Shown piece after piece: positions 8,522-17,288 of a stretch of 64,000 nucleotides of DNA. Both the position numbers and the translations under genes were made by a program. The DNA is from Rhizobium esperanzae. Its GTDB lineage: Bacteria; Pseudomonadota; Alphaproteobacteria; Rhizobiales; Rhizobiaceae. Every line of letters starts with the position of its first letter. Within the stretch, counting starts at the first letter, position 1. A model generated the notes under the pieces. It saw nothing but the letters and a program-made list of their open reading frames with translations, had not been told where the DNA came from and searched no databases. The DNA lies in the NCBI RefSeq assembly GCF_014197615.1, contig NZ_JACIFY010000019.1:62001-126000 (forward strand). Reading direction: 5' to 3'.

Positions 8522-8566
8522 ATGAATTCGGCGTCCAACGGCGGGCGCCCCCAGCAAAGCCGCTGA
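8522..8566 (+). CDS. Possible 14-codon leader ORF before the attenuator
   Basis: An ATG at 8522, nine bases after GCAGGT, opens a 14-codon frame (MNSASNGGRPQQSR) that ends in TGA inside the 5' arm of the terminator stem (8556-8571). If translated, ribosomes would cover that arm and disfavour the terminator. This is read from sequence only; NasT-type antitermination does not require translation, so it may be chance. Confidence 0.25.
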   Translation: MNSASNGGRPQQSR

Positions 8567-8623
8567 TCAGGATATTTCGCGCACCTCGTGCATGCGCAGC
8601 CTGACCAGCGGCTTTTTGTTTTT
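8556..8623 (+). terminator. Intrinsic terminator (attenuator) in the nitrate operon leader
   Basis: AAAGCCGCTGATCAGG (8556-8571) pairs with CCTGACCAGCGGCTTT (8600-8615) over 16 positions with one mismatch. The loop of 28 bases can itself fold (GCAC-CTC-GTGC). The stem is followed by TTTTT, G, TTTTT. It lies 49 bases before the narK-like start codon and downstream of the sigma-54 promoter, so it would stop transcription unless antiterminated. This is the arrangement expected for NasT control. Confidence 0.88.
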
Positions 8624-8671
8624 AACCCCCAGCGATGGATCGGCGCGACCTTGTCGGGCCACGGAGAAGCC

Positions 8672-9913
8672 ATGTCTGTCATCGAGAAAGTGCCGCCCAT
8701 GTCCGCCGGCGAACCAGCCAAAGCACTGTGGATCTCCACGGTCGCCTTCACCCTCTGTTTCGCCGTCTGGACGATCTTTGCGATCATCGGCATCCGCATC
8801 AAGCAGGAGCTCAACCTGAATGAGGCCGAGTTCGGCTTGCTGGTCGGCACCCCGGTTCTCACAGGTTCGCTCGTGCGCATCGTGCTCGGCATCTGGACGG
8901 GACGTTATGGCGGCCGTCTCGTTTACACGCTGACGATGCTTGCCGCCGCAGTGGCGACCTTTCTGCTGTCCTACGCCCATACCTATACGCAGATGCTGAT
9001 CGCCGGCCTCGGCGTCGGGCTTGCCGGCGGCTCGTTTGCAGTCGGCGTCGCCTATGTCTCGCCTTTCTTCCCGGCGGAGAAGCAGGGAACCGCACTTGGT
9101 ATCTTCGGCGCCGGCAATGTCGGCGCGGCCGTGACCAAATTCGCCGCCCCCTTCGTTCTGCTCGCCTGGGGCTGGCAGGCGGTTGCCGAAATCTGGGCCG
9201 TCTGTCTGGCGCTGATGGCCATCGTCTTCTGGTTCACCACGACAGATGATCCGGCCTTCCGCCTTCGCCGCGAGCGCGGCGTCGCCTCCAAGAGCCTCGC
9301 CCAGGAATTCGCGCCGCTGCAGAATATCCAGGTCTGGCGCTTCTCGCTCTACTATTTCTTCGCCTTCGGAGGCTTCGTCGCCCTGTCGCTGTGGCTGCCG
9401 CGCTATCTGGTCGGCGTCTACGGTTTCAACCTGGAAACCGCCGGCATGGTCGCAGCCGCCTACTCCATCCCGGGCAGCATCTTCCGGGCCTTCGGCGGCG
9501 TGCTGTCGGACAAGAAGGGCGCGCGCAGCGTGATGTATGCGATGCTGGCCGTCTCCGCGGTGGCCACCCTCATCCTGTCTCTGCCGGCTACGACAATTAC
9601 GCCTGTCATCTTTATCGTCGTCATCTTCGTGCTTGGCTTCTTCATGAGCCTCGGCAAGGCAGCCGTCTTCAAGCACATACCGGCCTACTATCCCGAAAGC
9701 GTCGGCGCCGTCGGCGGCATCGTCGGGATGATGGGCGGTCTCGGCGGCTTCATCCTGCCGATCGCCTTCGGCCTTCTCAAGGACATGACCGGCCTTTGGT
9801 CCAGCTGCTTCCTGCTGCTTTTCGCGATCGTCGCGATCTCGCTCGTCTGGATGCACCTGTCCGTAAAGCAACTGTCGCGCCAGGGCCACTCGACGCCCGT
9901 GGCTGCAACCTGA
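8672..9913 (+). CDS. NarK/NasA-type nitrate/nitrite MFS transporter
   Basis: The 413-residue protein from ATG 8672 (GGAG at 8663) is an MFS carrier with about 12 hydrophobic segments. The nitrate signature GLGVGLAGGSFAVGVAYVS and the second-half GKAAVFKHIPAYYPESVGAVGG motif are diagnostic of the nitrate/nitrite porter family; the conserved Arg of TM2 is present in GSLVRIVLGIWTGRYGG. It would import nitrate across the inner membrane. It is the first gene of the structural operon and lies 17 bases before nirB. Symbols in use for it vary (narK, nasA, nrtP), so none is given. Confidence 0.92.
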   Translation: MSVIEKVPPMSAGEPAKALWISTVAFTLCFAVWTIFAIIGIRIKQELNLNEAEFGLLVGTPVLTGSLVRIVLGIWTGRYGGRLVYTLTMLAAAVATFLLSYAHTYTQMLIAGLGVGLAGGSFAVGVAYVSPFFPAEKQGTALGIFGAGNVGAAVTKFAAPFVLLAWGWQAVAEIWAVCLALMAIVFWFTTTDDPAFRLRRERGVASKSLAQEFAPLQNIQVWRFSLYYFFAFGGFVALSLWLPRYLVGVYGFNLETAGMVAAAYSIPGSIFRAFGGVLSDKKGARSVMYAMLAVSAVATLILSLPATTITPVIFIVVIFVLGFFMSLGKAAVFKHIPAYYPESVGAVGGIVGMMGGLGGFILPIAFGLLKDMTGLWSSCFLLLFAIVAISLVWMHLSVKQLSRQGHSTPVAAT

Positions 9914-9930
9914 TCCAAGGACCTTCAAAT

Positions 9931-12381
9931 ATGACCGAAAAACTCGTCATCATCGGCAATGGCATGGCGCCCGGGCGCATGCTGGAGCACCTCTTCGAGC
10001 GGGCGCCCGGACGCTATGAAGTCACGATCTTCAATGCCGAGCCGCGCGTCAATTACGACCGCATCATGCTGTCGCCGGTTCTCTCGGGCGAGAAGGACTA
10101 CGAGCAGATCATCATTCACGGTGACGGCTGGTATATCAAACACGGCATCATGCTCTACAAGGGCCACAAGATCGTCAACATCGATCGTGAAGCCAAGACC
10201 GTCACGTCAGACCACGGCGTCACCGAAAGCTACGACAAGCTGGTGATCGCAACCGGTTCGGTGCCCTTCATCATCCCGGTTCCCGGCAAGGATCTGCCCG
10301 GCGTCATCACCTATCGCGATCTCGACGACGTGCAGGCCATGCTGCTTGCCGCCCAGTCGCGCGAAAAGGCTGTCGTCATCGGCGGCGGCCTGCTCGGTCT
10401 GGAAGCGGCGGCCGGTCTTGCCCAGCGCGGCATGGACGTCACCGTCCTGCACGTCATGCCGACGCTGATGGAGCGCCAGCTCGATCCTGCCGCCGGTTAT
10501 CTCCTGCAGAAGGCGGTCGAGGAACGCGGCATCAAGGTCATCTGCAAGGCCAATACCAAAGCGATTATCGGCAACGGCAAGGTCGAGGGCATCGAGCTCG
10601 ACGACGGCCGCATCATCCCGGCAACCCTCGTCGTGATGGCCGTCGGCATACGTCCGAGTGTCGGCCTGGCGAAGGACGCAGGCCTGGCGGTCAATCGCGG
10701 CATCGTCGTCGATGCCGGCATGCAGACCTCGGACGGCGATATCTTCGCGCTCGGCGAATGCGCCGAGGTGGGCGGCATGGTCTACGGCCTCGTTGCGCCG
10801 CTCTATGAAATGGCCCGGATCGCCGCAGCACATCTTAGCGACGATCGCACGCCGGCTTTCGTTCACGCCGACACGCCGACCAAACTCAAGGTCACCGGCA
10901 TCGAACTCTATTCGCTCGGCGATTTCGCCGACGGCGACGATCGCGAGGAGATCGTGCTGCGCGATGCCAGCGCCGGCGTCTACAAGCGTCTGGTGCTGAA
11001 GGACAACAAGATCATCGGCACCGTGCTTTACGGCGAAACCGCCGATGGCGCCTGGTTCAACGACCTGAAAAAGAAAGCGACCGATATTTCGGAGATGCGC
11101 GAGACGCTGATCTTCGGACAGGCCTATCAGGGAGGGTCGCCGCTGGACCCTATGGCGGCCGTTGCAGCCTTGCCGGATGACGCGGAGATCTGTGGCTGCA
11201 ACGGCGTATGCAAGGGTAAAATCACCTCGACGATCACGTCGAAGGGGCTGACGTCGCTCGACGACGTGCGCGCCCATACGAAGGCATCCGCCTCGTGCGG
11301 CTCCTGCACCGGTCTCGTCGAGCAACTCATGGCGCTGACGCTCGGCGACAGCTACAATCCGGCCGCCGTGCAGCCGATGTGCACCTGCACCGAGCTTGGC
11401 CATGACGATGTTCGCCGCCTGATCAAGGCCAAGGGCCTGAAGAGCATCCCTGCCGTCATGCAGGAACTCGAATGGAAAACCTCCTGCGGCTGCGCCAAGT
11501 GTCGGCCGGCGCTCAACTATTACCTGGTCTGCGACTGGCCGGACGAATATGCCGACGATTATCAGTCGCGTTTCATCAATGAGCGCGTCCACGCCAATAT
11601 CCAGAAGGACGGCACCTATTCGGTCGTGCCGCGCATGTGGGGCGGCGTCACCAATTCGAACGAGCTGCGCGCCATCGCCGATGTCGTCGATAAGTTCGAG
11701 ATCCCGATGGTCAAGGTGACCGGCGGCCAGCGTATCGACCTGCTCGGCATCGAGAAGGAAGATCTGCCCGCCGTCTGGGCCGATCTCGGCAAGGCCGGCT
11801 TCGTCTCCGGCCAGGCCTATGCCAAGGGCCTGCGCACGGTGAAGACCTGCGTCGGCTCGGACTGGTGCCGCTTCGGCACGCAGGATTCCACCGGTCTCGG
11901 CATTCGCATCGAGAAATTCATGTGGGGCTCCTGGACGCCGGCCAAGCTGAAACTCGCCGTGTCCGGCTGCCCGCGCAACTGCGCGGAAGCAACCTGCAAG
12001 GATATCGGCGTGATCTGCGTGGATTCCGGTTTCGAGATCCATTTCGCCGGTGCCGCCGGTCTCGACATCAAGGGCACCGAGGTGCTCGGCCTGGTGAAGA
12101 CCGAGGACGAGGCGCTGGAGCATATCGTGGCGCTGACGCAAATGTACCGCGAGCAGGCCCGCTATCTCGAGCGCATCTACAAATGGGCCAAGCGCGTCGG
12201 CCTGGAGGAAATCCGCCGCCAGATCATGGGTGATGCCGAGAAGCGCACGGCCTATTACGAGCGCTTCGTCTTCAGCCAGAAATTTGCCCAGGTCGATCCC
12301 TGGTCGGAGCGTGTCTCCGGCAAGGACAAGCATGAGTTCAAACCGATGGCGACGATCGGCTATCCGCAGGCAGCCGAGTAA
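9931..12381 (+). CDS. nirB: Assimilatory nitrite reductase [NAD(P)H], large subunit
   Basis: The 816-residue protein starts at ATG 9931; open frame further upstream overlaps the transporter gene and is not coding. It has an FAD-binding start (VIIGNGMAPGRML), an NAD-binding segment (VIGGGLLGLEAA, about residue 147), a BFD-like [2Fe-2S] domain (CGCNGVCKGK near 421 and CGSC), a second cysteine cluster near 483-520, and the sirohaem/[4Fe-4S] site CVGSDWC and SGCPRNCAEATC near residue 676. It reduces nitrite to ammonium in the cytoplasm with six electrons from NAD(P)H. It is followed by nirD after ten bases. Confidence 0.95.
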   Translation: MTEKLVIIGNGMAPGRMLEHLFERAPGRYEVTIFNAEPRVNYDRIMLSPVLSGEKDYEQIIIHGDGWYIKHGIMLYKGHKIVNIDREAKTVTSDHGVTESYDKLVIATGSVPFIIPVPGKDLPGVITYRDLDDVQAMLLAAQSREKAVVIGGGLLGLEAAAGLAQRGMDVTVLHVMPTLMERQLDPAAGYLLQKAVEERGIKVICKANTKAIIGNGKVEGIELDDGRIIPATLVVMAVGIRPSVGLAKDAGLAVNRGIVVDAGMQTSDGDIFALGECAEVGGMVYGLVAPLYEMARIAAAHLSDDRTPAFVHADTPTKLKVTGIELYSLGDFADGDDREEIVLRDASAGVYKRLVLKDNKIIGTVLYGETADGAWFNDLKKKATDISEMRETLIFGQAYQGGSPLDPMAAVAALPDDAEICGCNGVCKGKITSTITSKGLTSLDDVRAHTKASASCGSCTGLVEQLMALTLGDSYNPAAVQPMCTCTELGHDDVRRLIKAKGLKSIPAVMQELEWKTSCGCAKCRPALNYYLVCDWPDEYADDYQSRFINERVHANIQKDGTYSVVPRMWGGVTNSNELRAIADVVDKFEIPMVKVTGGQRIDLLGIEKEDLPAVWADLGKAGFVSGQAYAKGLRTVKTCVGSDWCRFGTQDSTGLGIRIEKFMWGSWTPAKLKLAVSGCPRNCAEATCKDIGVICVDSGFEIHFAGAAGLDIKGTEVLGLVKTEDEALEHIVALTQMYREQARYLERIYKWAKRVGLEEIRRQIMGDAEKRTAYYERFVFSQKFAQVDPWSERVSGKDKHEFKPMATIGYPQAAE

Positions 12382-12391
12382 GGAGATTGAT

Positions 12392-12736
12392 ATGACCTGG
12401 CCCAACGAAAACTGGCATCCGATCGGCGACATCTCCGACATTCCCTTACGTGGTGCACGCTGCGTGAAGACGCCGCAGGGCAAGATCGCCGTCTTCCGCA
12501 CCGCCGAAAACGAGGTCTTCGCCATCGAGGATCACTGCCCGCACAAGGGCGGGCCGCTCTCCCAGGGTATCGTGCATGCCAAAGCCGTGACCTGCCCGCT
12601 GCACAACTGGGTGATCTCTCTCGAAACCGGCAAGGCGCTCGGCGCCGACCAGGGCGAGGTGCGGACCATACCGGTTCGCAACGACGACGGCGCCCTGTTC
12701 ATCGCCCTCGAAAGCCTCCTGATGGCGGCTGAATAA
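12392..12736 (+). CDS. nirD: Nitrite reductase small subunit, Rieske type
   Basis: The 114-residue protein starts at ATG 12392, preceded by AAGGAG. It carries both halves of a Rieske [2Fe-2S] site, Cys49-Pro-His51 and Cys68-Pro-Leu-His71. The short enterobacterial NirD lacks these ligands, so here the subunit probably binds a cluster. It partners NirB in NAD(P)H-dependent nitrite reduction. Its TAA stop overlaps the nasA ATG by one base, which points to translational coupling. Confidence 0.93.
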   Translation: MTWPNENWHPIGDISDIPLRGARCVKTPQGKIAVFRTAENEVFAIEDHCPHKGGPLSQGIVHAKAVTCPLHNWVISLETGKALGADQGEVRTIPVRNDDGALFIALESLLMAAE

Positions 12737-15393
12737 TGGCGGCTGAGGTCAAGACCACCTGCCCCTATTGCGGCGTCGGCTGCGGTGTCATCGCGACAGT
12801 CGACGAGGCAGGCGCCGTCAGCGTCAAGGGTGACCCGGAGCATCCGTCGAATTTCGGGCGGCTCTGCTCGAAGGGTTCGGCGCTGGCCGAAACGATCGAT
12901 CTCGACGGCCGGCTTCTCTATCCGGAAATCGCAGGCGCACGCAGCGGCTGGGACGAGGCGCTCGATCTCGTCGCCCGGCGCTTTTCCGAAACGATCGCCG
13001 AACACGGGCCTGACGCCGTTGCCTTCTACGTCTCAGGCCAGTTGCTGACCGAAGACTATTACATCGCCAACAAGCTGATGAAGGGTTTCATCGGCTCGGC
13101 CAATATCGACACCAATTCGAGGCTCTGCATGTCCTCGTCGGTCGCCGGTCATCGCCGCGCCTTCGGCGCCGATACGGTGCCCGGAACCTATGAGGATATC
13201 GAACTCGCCGACCTCGTGGTGCTCACAGGCTCCAACCTCGCCTGGTGCCATCCCGTCATCTACCAGCGGCTGGCTGCCGCAAAGGCAGCGCGGCCCAACA
13301 TGCGGATCGTCGTCATCGACCCGCGCCGGACGATGACATGCGACATCGCCGACCTGCATCTGGCAATCCGCCCGGACGGCGACGTGGCGCTGTTCATGGG
13401 ACTGCTTGCTCATCTCGCGACAAGCCCGGCGATCGACCAGAATTATATCGCCTCGCACACCGAAGGTTTCGCCGGCGCCTTTGCGGCCGCCGCAGCACTC
13501 GATATCAACGATCTCCTGGAGCGGACCGGCCTGCCGGCCATGCAAATCCGGGAATTCTTCCGGCTGTTCGAGACGACCGAGAAAGTCGTGACCTGCTACA
13601 GCCAGGGCGTCAATCAATCCTCCTCCGGCACCGACAAGGTCAATGCCATCCTCAACTGTCATCTGGCGACCGGCCGCATCGGCCGTCCGGGCATGGGGCC
13701 GTTCTCGCTGACCGGCCAGCCGAACGCCATGGGCGGGCGCGAGGTCGGCGGTCTCGCCAATATGCTCGCCGCCCATATGGCGATCGAGAACCCTGATGAT
13801 CGCGATCGCGTGCAGCGCTTCTGGGAATCGCCCGTCATCGCCGCAAAACCCGGCCTGAAGGCGGTCGACATGTTCCGCGCCGTGGCCGACGGCCGCATCA
13901 AGGCGCTCTGGATCATGGCCACCAATCCCGTCGTCTCGATGCCGGATGCCGACAGCGTCGAAAGCGCGATCGCGGCCTGTCCTTTCGTCGTCGTCTCGGA
14001 CATCCTCAAAGAGACGGATACGGCCCGGCACGCCGAGGTGCTTCTGCCCTCGCTCGGCTGGGGCGAAAAAGACGGCACCGTCACCAATTCCGAACGGCGC
14101 ATTTCCAGACAGCGGCCATTTCTCGGGCTCCCTGGCGATGCAAGGGCCGACTGGTGGCAGCTTGCGGAGGTCGGACGCCGCATGGGCTTTGCCGCCGCTT
14201 TCGATTTCGACACGCCGGCGGAAATCTTCGCCGAACACGCCGCCCTTTCCGCTTTCGAAAATAACGGCAGCCGCGATTTCGACATCGGCGCCCGCGCCGG
14301 CATGACCGGTGACGCCTATGACGCGCTCTCGCCGTTTCAGTGGCCGCAAGCGGCAGGGACAGAACCCGGCGTCACCCGCTTCTTCGCCGATGGCGGTTTC
14401 TACCATGCCGACGGCAAGGCACGCTTCGTCGCGGTCGAGCCGCCCGAAACCAACCGCACCAATGCCGACTTCCCCTTCACGCTGAATACCGGACGCATCC
14501 GCGACCAGTGGCACACGATGACGCGGACGGGAAAGAGCGCCCGGCTTTCCGCCCATATCGCCGAACCCTTTGCGGAAATCCATCCGCGCGATGCGATCGA
14601 GACCGGCATCTCGAGCGCGGGTCTCGTCGAGATCGACAGCCCTCACGGCAAGGCGATCGTCCGGGCGCTGGTGACCGATCGCCAGGCGCGCGGCGGCATC
14701 TTCGCGCCGATGCACTGGAACGACCAGTTCGCGGCAAAGGCGCGGATCGATGCGGTAGTCGCGCCGATCACCGACCCCTTTTCCGGTCAGCCCGCCTCGA
14801 AGAACGTCGCCGTCGCCATTCGCTCCTTCCGCGCCACGCATTACGGCTTCGCCGTCTCTGCCGTAAAACCTGCTACGCCCGACGCCGGCTACTGGGCGCT
14901 GGCGAAAGCCGATGGCGGCTGGCGGCTGGAGCTTGCCTTCACCGAGGCGGTCGAAGACTGGACCGCCTGGTGCCGTGCGGTTTTCGCCATTCCGGACGAG
15001 GTCGAGCCGCTCGGTTATGCCGACCGGCAATCCGGCGACCTGAGGCTCGCCTTTTTCGACGGCGAGACCCTGCTCGCCGCACTGTTCCTCGCCCGCGAGC
15101 CGGTTGCCGTCGCGCGCAACTGGGCGATCTCGCAGCTTACCACCTCGCATGGCGATCTCAGGAAACGCTTTGCGCTCGTCGCCGGGCGTCCCGGCGCCGG
15201 AAGGCCGGATCCGGGCGCCACCGTCTGTTCCTGCTTCAGTGTCGGGGTCAATCAGATCGCTGCCGCCGTGCGCGGCGGATGCCACAGCGTCGAGGCGGTC
15301 GGCAAGGAAACGAGTGCCGGAACCAATTGCGGCTCCTGCCGCAGCGAAATCGGCAGGATCATCGATCGCTGTCTGGCAGCCGCCGCCGAGTGA
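12736..15393 (+). CDS. nasA: Assimilatory nitrate reductase, catalytic subunit
   Basis: The 885-residue molybdoenzyme has an N-terminal [4Fe-4S] motif CPYCGVGC (residues about 8-15), the bis-MGD oxidoreductase core (NTNSRLCMSS, GRPGMGPFSLTGQPNAMGGREVGGLA, quoted in part: GQPNAMGGREVGG) and a molydopterin-binding C-terminal domain (NTGRIRDQWHTMTRTG). A BFD-like [2Fe-2S] domain ends the protein (CSCFSVGVNQI with NCGSC, from about residue 830). It reduces nitrate to nitrite in the cytoplasm. The C-terminal BFD domain is typical of NasA forms that take electrons from NADH-linked or ferredoxin-type donors. No separate NasB/NasC electron transfer gene is seen, so the donor is unknown. It is the last gene of the operon; no sirohaem synthase follows. 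Confidence 0.94.
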   Translation: MAAEVKTTCPYCGVGCGVIATVDEAGAVSVKGDPEHPSNFGRLCSKGSALAETIDLDGRLLYPEIAGARSGWDEALDLVARRFSETIAEHGPDAVAFYVSGQLLTEDYYIANKLMKGFIGSANIDTNSRLCMSSSVAGHRRAFGADTVPGTYEDIELADLVVLTGSNLAWCHPVIYQRLAAAKAARPNMRIVVIDPRRTMTCDIADLHLAIRPDGDVALFMGLLAHLATSPAIDQNYIASHTEGFAGAFAAAAALDINDLLERTGLPAMQIREFFRLFETTEKVVTCYSQGVNQSSSGTDKVNAILNCHLATGRIGRPGMGPFSLTGQPNAMGGREVGGLANMLAAHMAIENPDDRDRVQRFWESPVIAAKPGLKAVDMFRAVADGRIKALWIMATNPVVSMPDADSVESAIAACPFVVVSDILKETDTARHAEVLLPSLGWGEKDGTVTNSERRISRQRPFLGLPGDARADWWQLAEVGRRMGFAAAFDFDTPAEIFAEHAALSAFENNGSRDFDIGARAGMTGDAYDALSPFQWPQAAGTEPGVTRFFADGGFYHADGKARFVAVEPPETNRTNADFPFTLNTGRIRDQWHTMTRTGKSARLSAHIAEPFAEIHPRDAIETGISSAGLVEIDSPHGKAIVRALVTDRQARGGIFAPMHWNDQFAAKARIDAVVAPITDPFSGQPASKNVAVAIRSFRATHYGFAVSAVKPATPDAGYWALAKADGGWRLELAFTEAVEDWTAWCRAVFAIPDEVEPLGYADRQSGDLRLAFFDGETLLAALFLAREPVAVARNWAISQLTTSHGDLRKRFALVAGRPGAGRPDPGATVCSCFSVGVNQIAAAVRGGCHSVEAVGKETSAGTNCGSCRSEIGRIIDRCLAAAAE

Positions 15394-15426
15394 ATACGCA
15401 AAGCAAGCAACCGCCGACGGCCGATG

Positions 15427-16104
15427 TCAGGCCGCGGCGGGGACGATCAGCATTCTGCGGTCGGCGGAGATGCGGACCGAAATCTCGTCATAGGATGAGA
15501 GGGTCGGATGCGAGGTTTCCATCTTCTGGTGATGGGTTGCCGTGACGACCATGACATCGGCGCCGGCCGCCTCACCAGCGGTGATGCCGGCAGCGACATC
15601 CTCGAATACCAGGCAATCCCGCGTGCCGACGCCGAGCCGTTCGGCGCCCAGAATATAACATTGCGGATCGGGTTTTCCGACCTTCACATCCTCCGCCGTC
15701 ACCATGAATTTCGGCAGCGGCAGGCCTGCCGCCTCCAGCCGCCGATGGGCAAGACGCAGCGGCGAAGAGGTGACGATCGCCCAGCGATCCGGCGGCAGCG
15801 TACTCAGGAATGCTGCAGCACCCGGAATGGCTACGACATCGCCGACATCGGCGATTTCAGCCTCGGTTACCAGCCTGGCCTCATGTTCCGGGTCGACGCC
15901 CGGCAGGTTCAGCCGGGCGATGGTGTCGACGCCGCGCGATCCATGCATCTTCGGCAAAAAGGCGGCGACATCGAGCCCTTGACGCTTTGCCCAGTCGCTC
16001 CATACACGCTCGGCGGCACGGATCGAATTGAGGATGGTGCCGTCCATATCGAACAGGAAGGCGGCATAAGGCTTCTCGAAGCCGCGGAGCATCGGCAGGA
16101 ACAA
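15427..16104 (-). CDS. HAD-family sugar-phosphatase (beta-PGM/YfbT subgroup)
   Basis: The 225-residue protein has HAD motif I FLFDMDGTILNS (nucleophile and acid Asp pair), motif II VTSSPLRLA, motif III lysine in KVGKPDPQCY and motif IV FEDVAAGI. These place it in HAD subfamily IA with sugar phosphatases and phosphoglucomutase-like enzymes. A TTG at 16104, seven bases after AAGGA, is the best-supported start; the ATG at 16092 has no ribosome site. It is convergent with nasA and has no evident link to nitrate use. Confidence 0.85.
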   Translation of the reverse strand: MFLPMLRGFEKPYAAFLFDMDGTILNSIRAAERVWSDWAKRQGLDVAAFLPKMHGSRGVDTIARLNLPGVDPEHEARLVTEAEIADVGDVVAIPGAAAFLSTLPPDRWAIVTSSPLRLAHRRLEAAGLPLPKFMVTAEDVKVGKPDPQCYILGAERLGVGTRDCLVFEDVAAGITAGEAAGADVMVVTATHHQKMETSHPTLSSYDEISVRISADRRMLIVPAAA

Positions 16105-16228
16105 AGGCGGATCCTTTTGAGGAAGAGTCTCGGATGGTTGCCGCTATCGATGGATCAAACGGCAAATGATTGGCTTTTGCAAGCTCTCGCCGGGAGATAC
16201 CCGTCATGTCTCCAATTGGCGACATGCA

Positions 16229-16648
16229 TCAGCGCAGCAGCTTCAGCGAGCCCGTCAGCGAGCGGATCCACTTCGTCGGACCGGCGAGCCCGACGCCGTC
16301 GATGGGTTCCGAAGACAGGTCGCGTCCCGGCATCGAAGCCTGGTAATCGGCATAGACGTGCAGGGCGCGGGCAAAACGCGGGAACGGCACGACCAGGGCT
16401 CCGTCGGGCGCCGGCAATGCCTTCAGTAACAGCGATCTCAGATCCGCGGCTGCCGCCTGCAGCACCGGAACCGGCTTGTTGGCGCTGACATGAAATATCC
16501 GGCCTGCCTGATCGCTCAGCCGCGCACCGGCAAGCGCGGGGGCCGCAGCGCCGAGCCCGATCGACAGCACGGCAACTGTATTGGCAAGTTCGCCGGCCGG
16601 CAGCCCCGGCTCGACGATCACCGCGACACGCCAGTCCTCACCCGTCAT
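16229..16648 (-). CDS. DUF2000 domain protein
   Basis: The 139-residue protein from ATG 16648 (GGGAGA upstream) has the DUF2000 pattern: an N-terminal strand AVIVEPGLPAGELANTVAVL, a conserved HVSANKPVPVLQA segment, and the ending FARALHVYADYQASM. The family is small, cytoplasmic and without a known reaction. It is divergent from the Lrp-type regulator at 16783, so that regulator may control it. Confidence 0.7.
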   Translation of the reverse strand: MTGEDWRVAVIVEPGLPAGELANTVAVLSIGLGAAAPALAGARLSDQAGRIFHVSANKPVPVLQAAAADLRSLLLKALPAPDGALVVPFPRFARALHVYADYQASMPGRDLSSEPIDGVGLAGPTKWIRSLTGSLKLLR

Positions 16649-16737
16649 CCCTCGTCTCCCTTCCTGGTTCGATCTCCTCACCCTATCGAAGGCCAGGGAA
16701 ATATCCTGCCTATTCCTGTCGTCCCGCCCGCGATTTT

Positions 16738-16750
16738 GGTAGGATCTACC
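16738..16750. promoter_or_regulatory. Palindrome between the DUF2000 gene and the Lrp-type gene
   Basis: GGTAG-GAT-CTACC is a perfect 5-base inverted repeat centred about 39 bases before the regulator start (16783) and about 96 bases before the DUF2000 start. It is a plausible operator for the divergent pair. Confidence 0.35.
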
Positions 16751-16782
16751 CTTTCATTGATAAAATTCGAAAGGACTTGCCG

Positions 16783-17271
16783 ATGATGGAATTCGAGCCG
16801 GGAGATATCCGCATATTGAAGGCGCTGCAGAGCGAGGGGCGGCTGACCAACCAGGAGCTGGCGGAACGCGTGGGAATGTCGACTTCGCCCTGCTGGCGCA
16901 GAGTGAAACGGCTGGAGGAAGCCGGCGTCATCCGCGGCTATCAGGCGCTCGTCGATCGACGCGCCGTCGGCCTCGGCGTCCTCGCCTTCGTGCGCGTGCA
17001 GATCGATACGCATTCCCATGACGAGGCCGAGCGTTTCGAGCGCGAGGTCGGAGAACTGGAGGCGGTCATCGCCTGTTATTCCGTCGCCGGCGAAGCCGAC
17101 TTCCTGCTGCAGGTGGTCGCAACCGATCTCGACAACTATGCGGAATTTGCCATGACGGTGATCCGCCGCCTGCCCGGCATCAAGGAGATGCATACGATGT
17201 TCGTACTGAAGGACATCAAGGCGTCGACGATCCTGCCCGTGCCGCTATCGGCCACCGGCCGCTCGCGCTGA
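16783..17271 (+). CDS. Lrp/AsnC-family transcriptional regulator
   Basis: The start is the ATG at 16783, seven bases after AAGGA; a TTG at 16777 is too close to that site. The 162-residue protein has an N-terminal winged helix (DIRILKALQSEGRLTNQELAERVGMS, quoted in part: RLTNQELAERVGMSTSPCWR) and a C-terminal RAM/ligand domain ending with EMHTMFVLKDIK. It probably senses an amino acid or related effector and controls the divergent DUF2000 gene as well as itself. Confidence 0.9.
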   Translation: MMEFEPGDIRILKALQSEGRLTNQELAERVGMSTSPCWRRVKRLEEAGVIRGYQALVDRRAVGLGVLAFVRVQIDTHSHDEAERFEREVGELEAVIACYSVAGEADFLLQVVATDLDNYAEFAMTVIRRLPGIKEMHTMFVLKDIKASTILPVPLSATGRSR

Positions 17272-17288
17272 CGCGCTGAGACCGTCAT

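Noticed and set aside
9391..9930. Extended N-terminus for nirB
   Set aside because: The extra 180 residues overlap the transporter gene in another frame and are not like any nitrite reductase; MTEKLVIIGNGM at 9931 is the family start.
10207..12525. Antisense open frame of 772 codons opposite nirB and nirD
   Set aside because: It spans two firmly assigned genes and reads as low-complexity His/Asp/Arg-rich sequence typical of antisense frames.
13033..15285. Antisense open frame of 750 codons opposite nasA
   Set aside because: It is a shadow of a well-supported molybdoenzyme gene and has no start site or recognisable domain.
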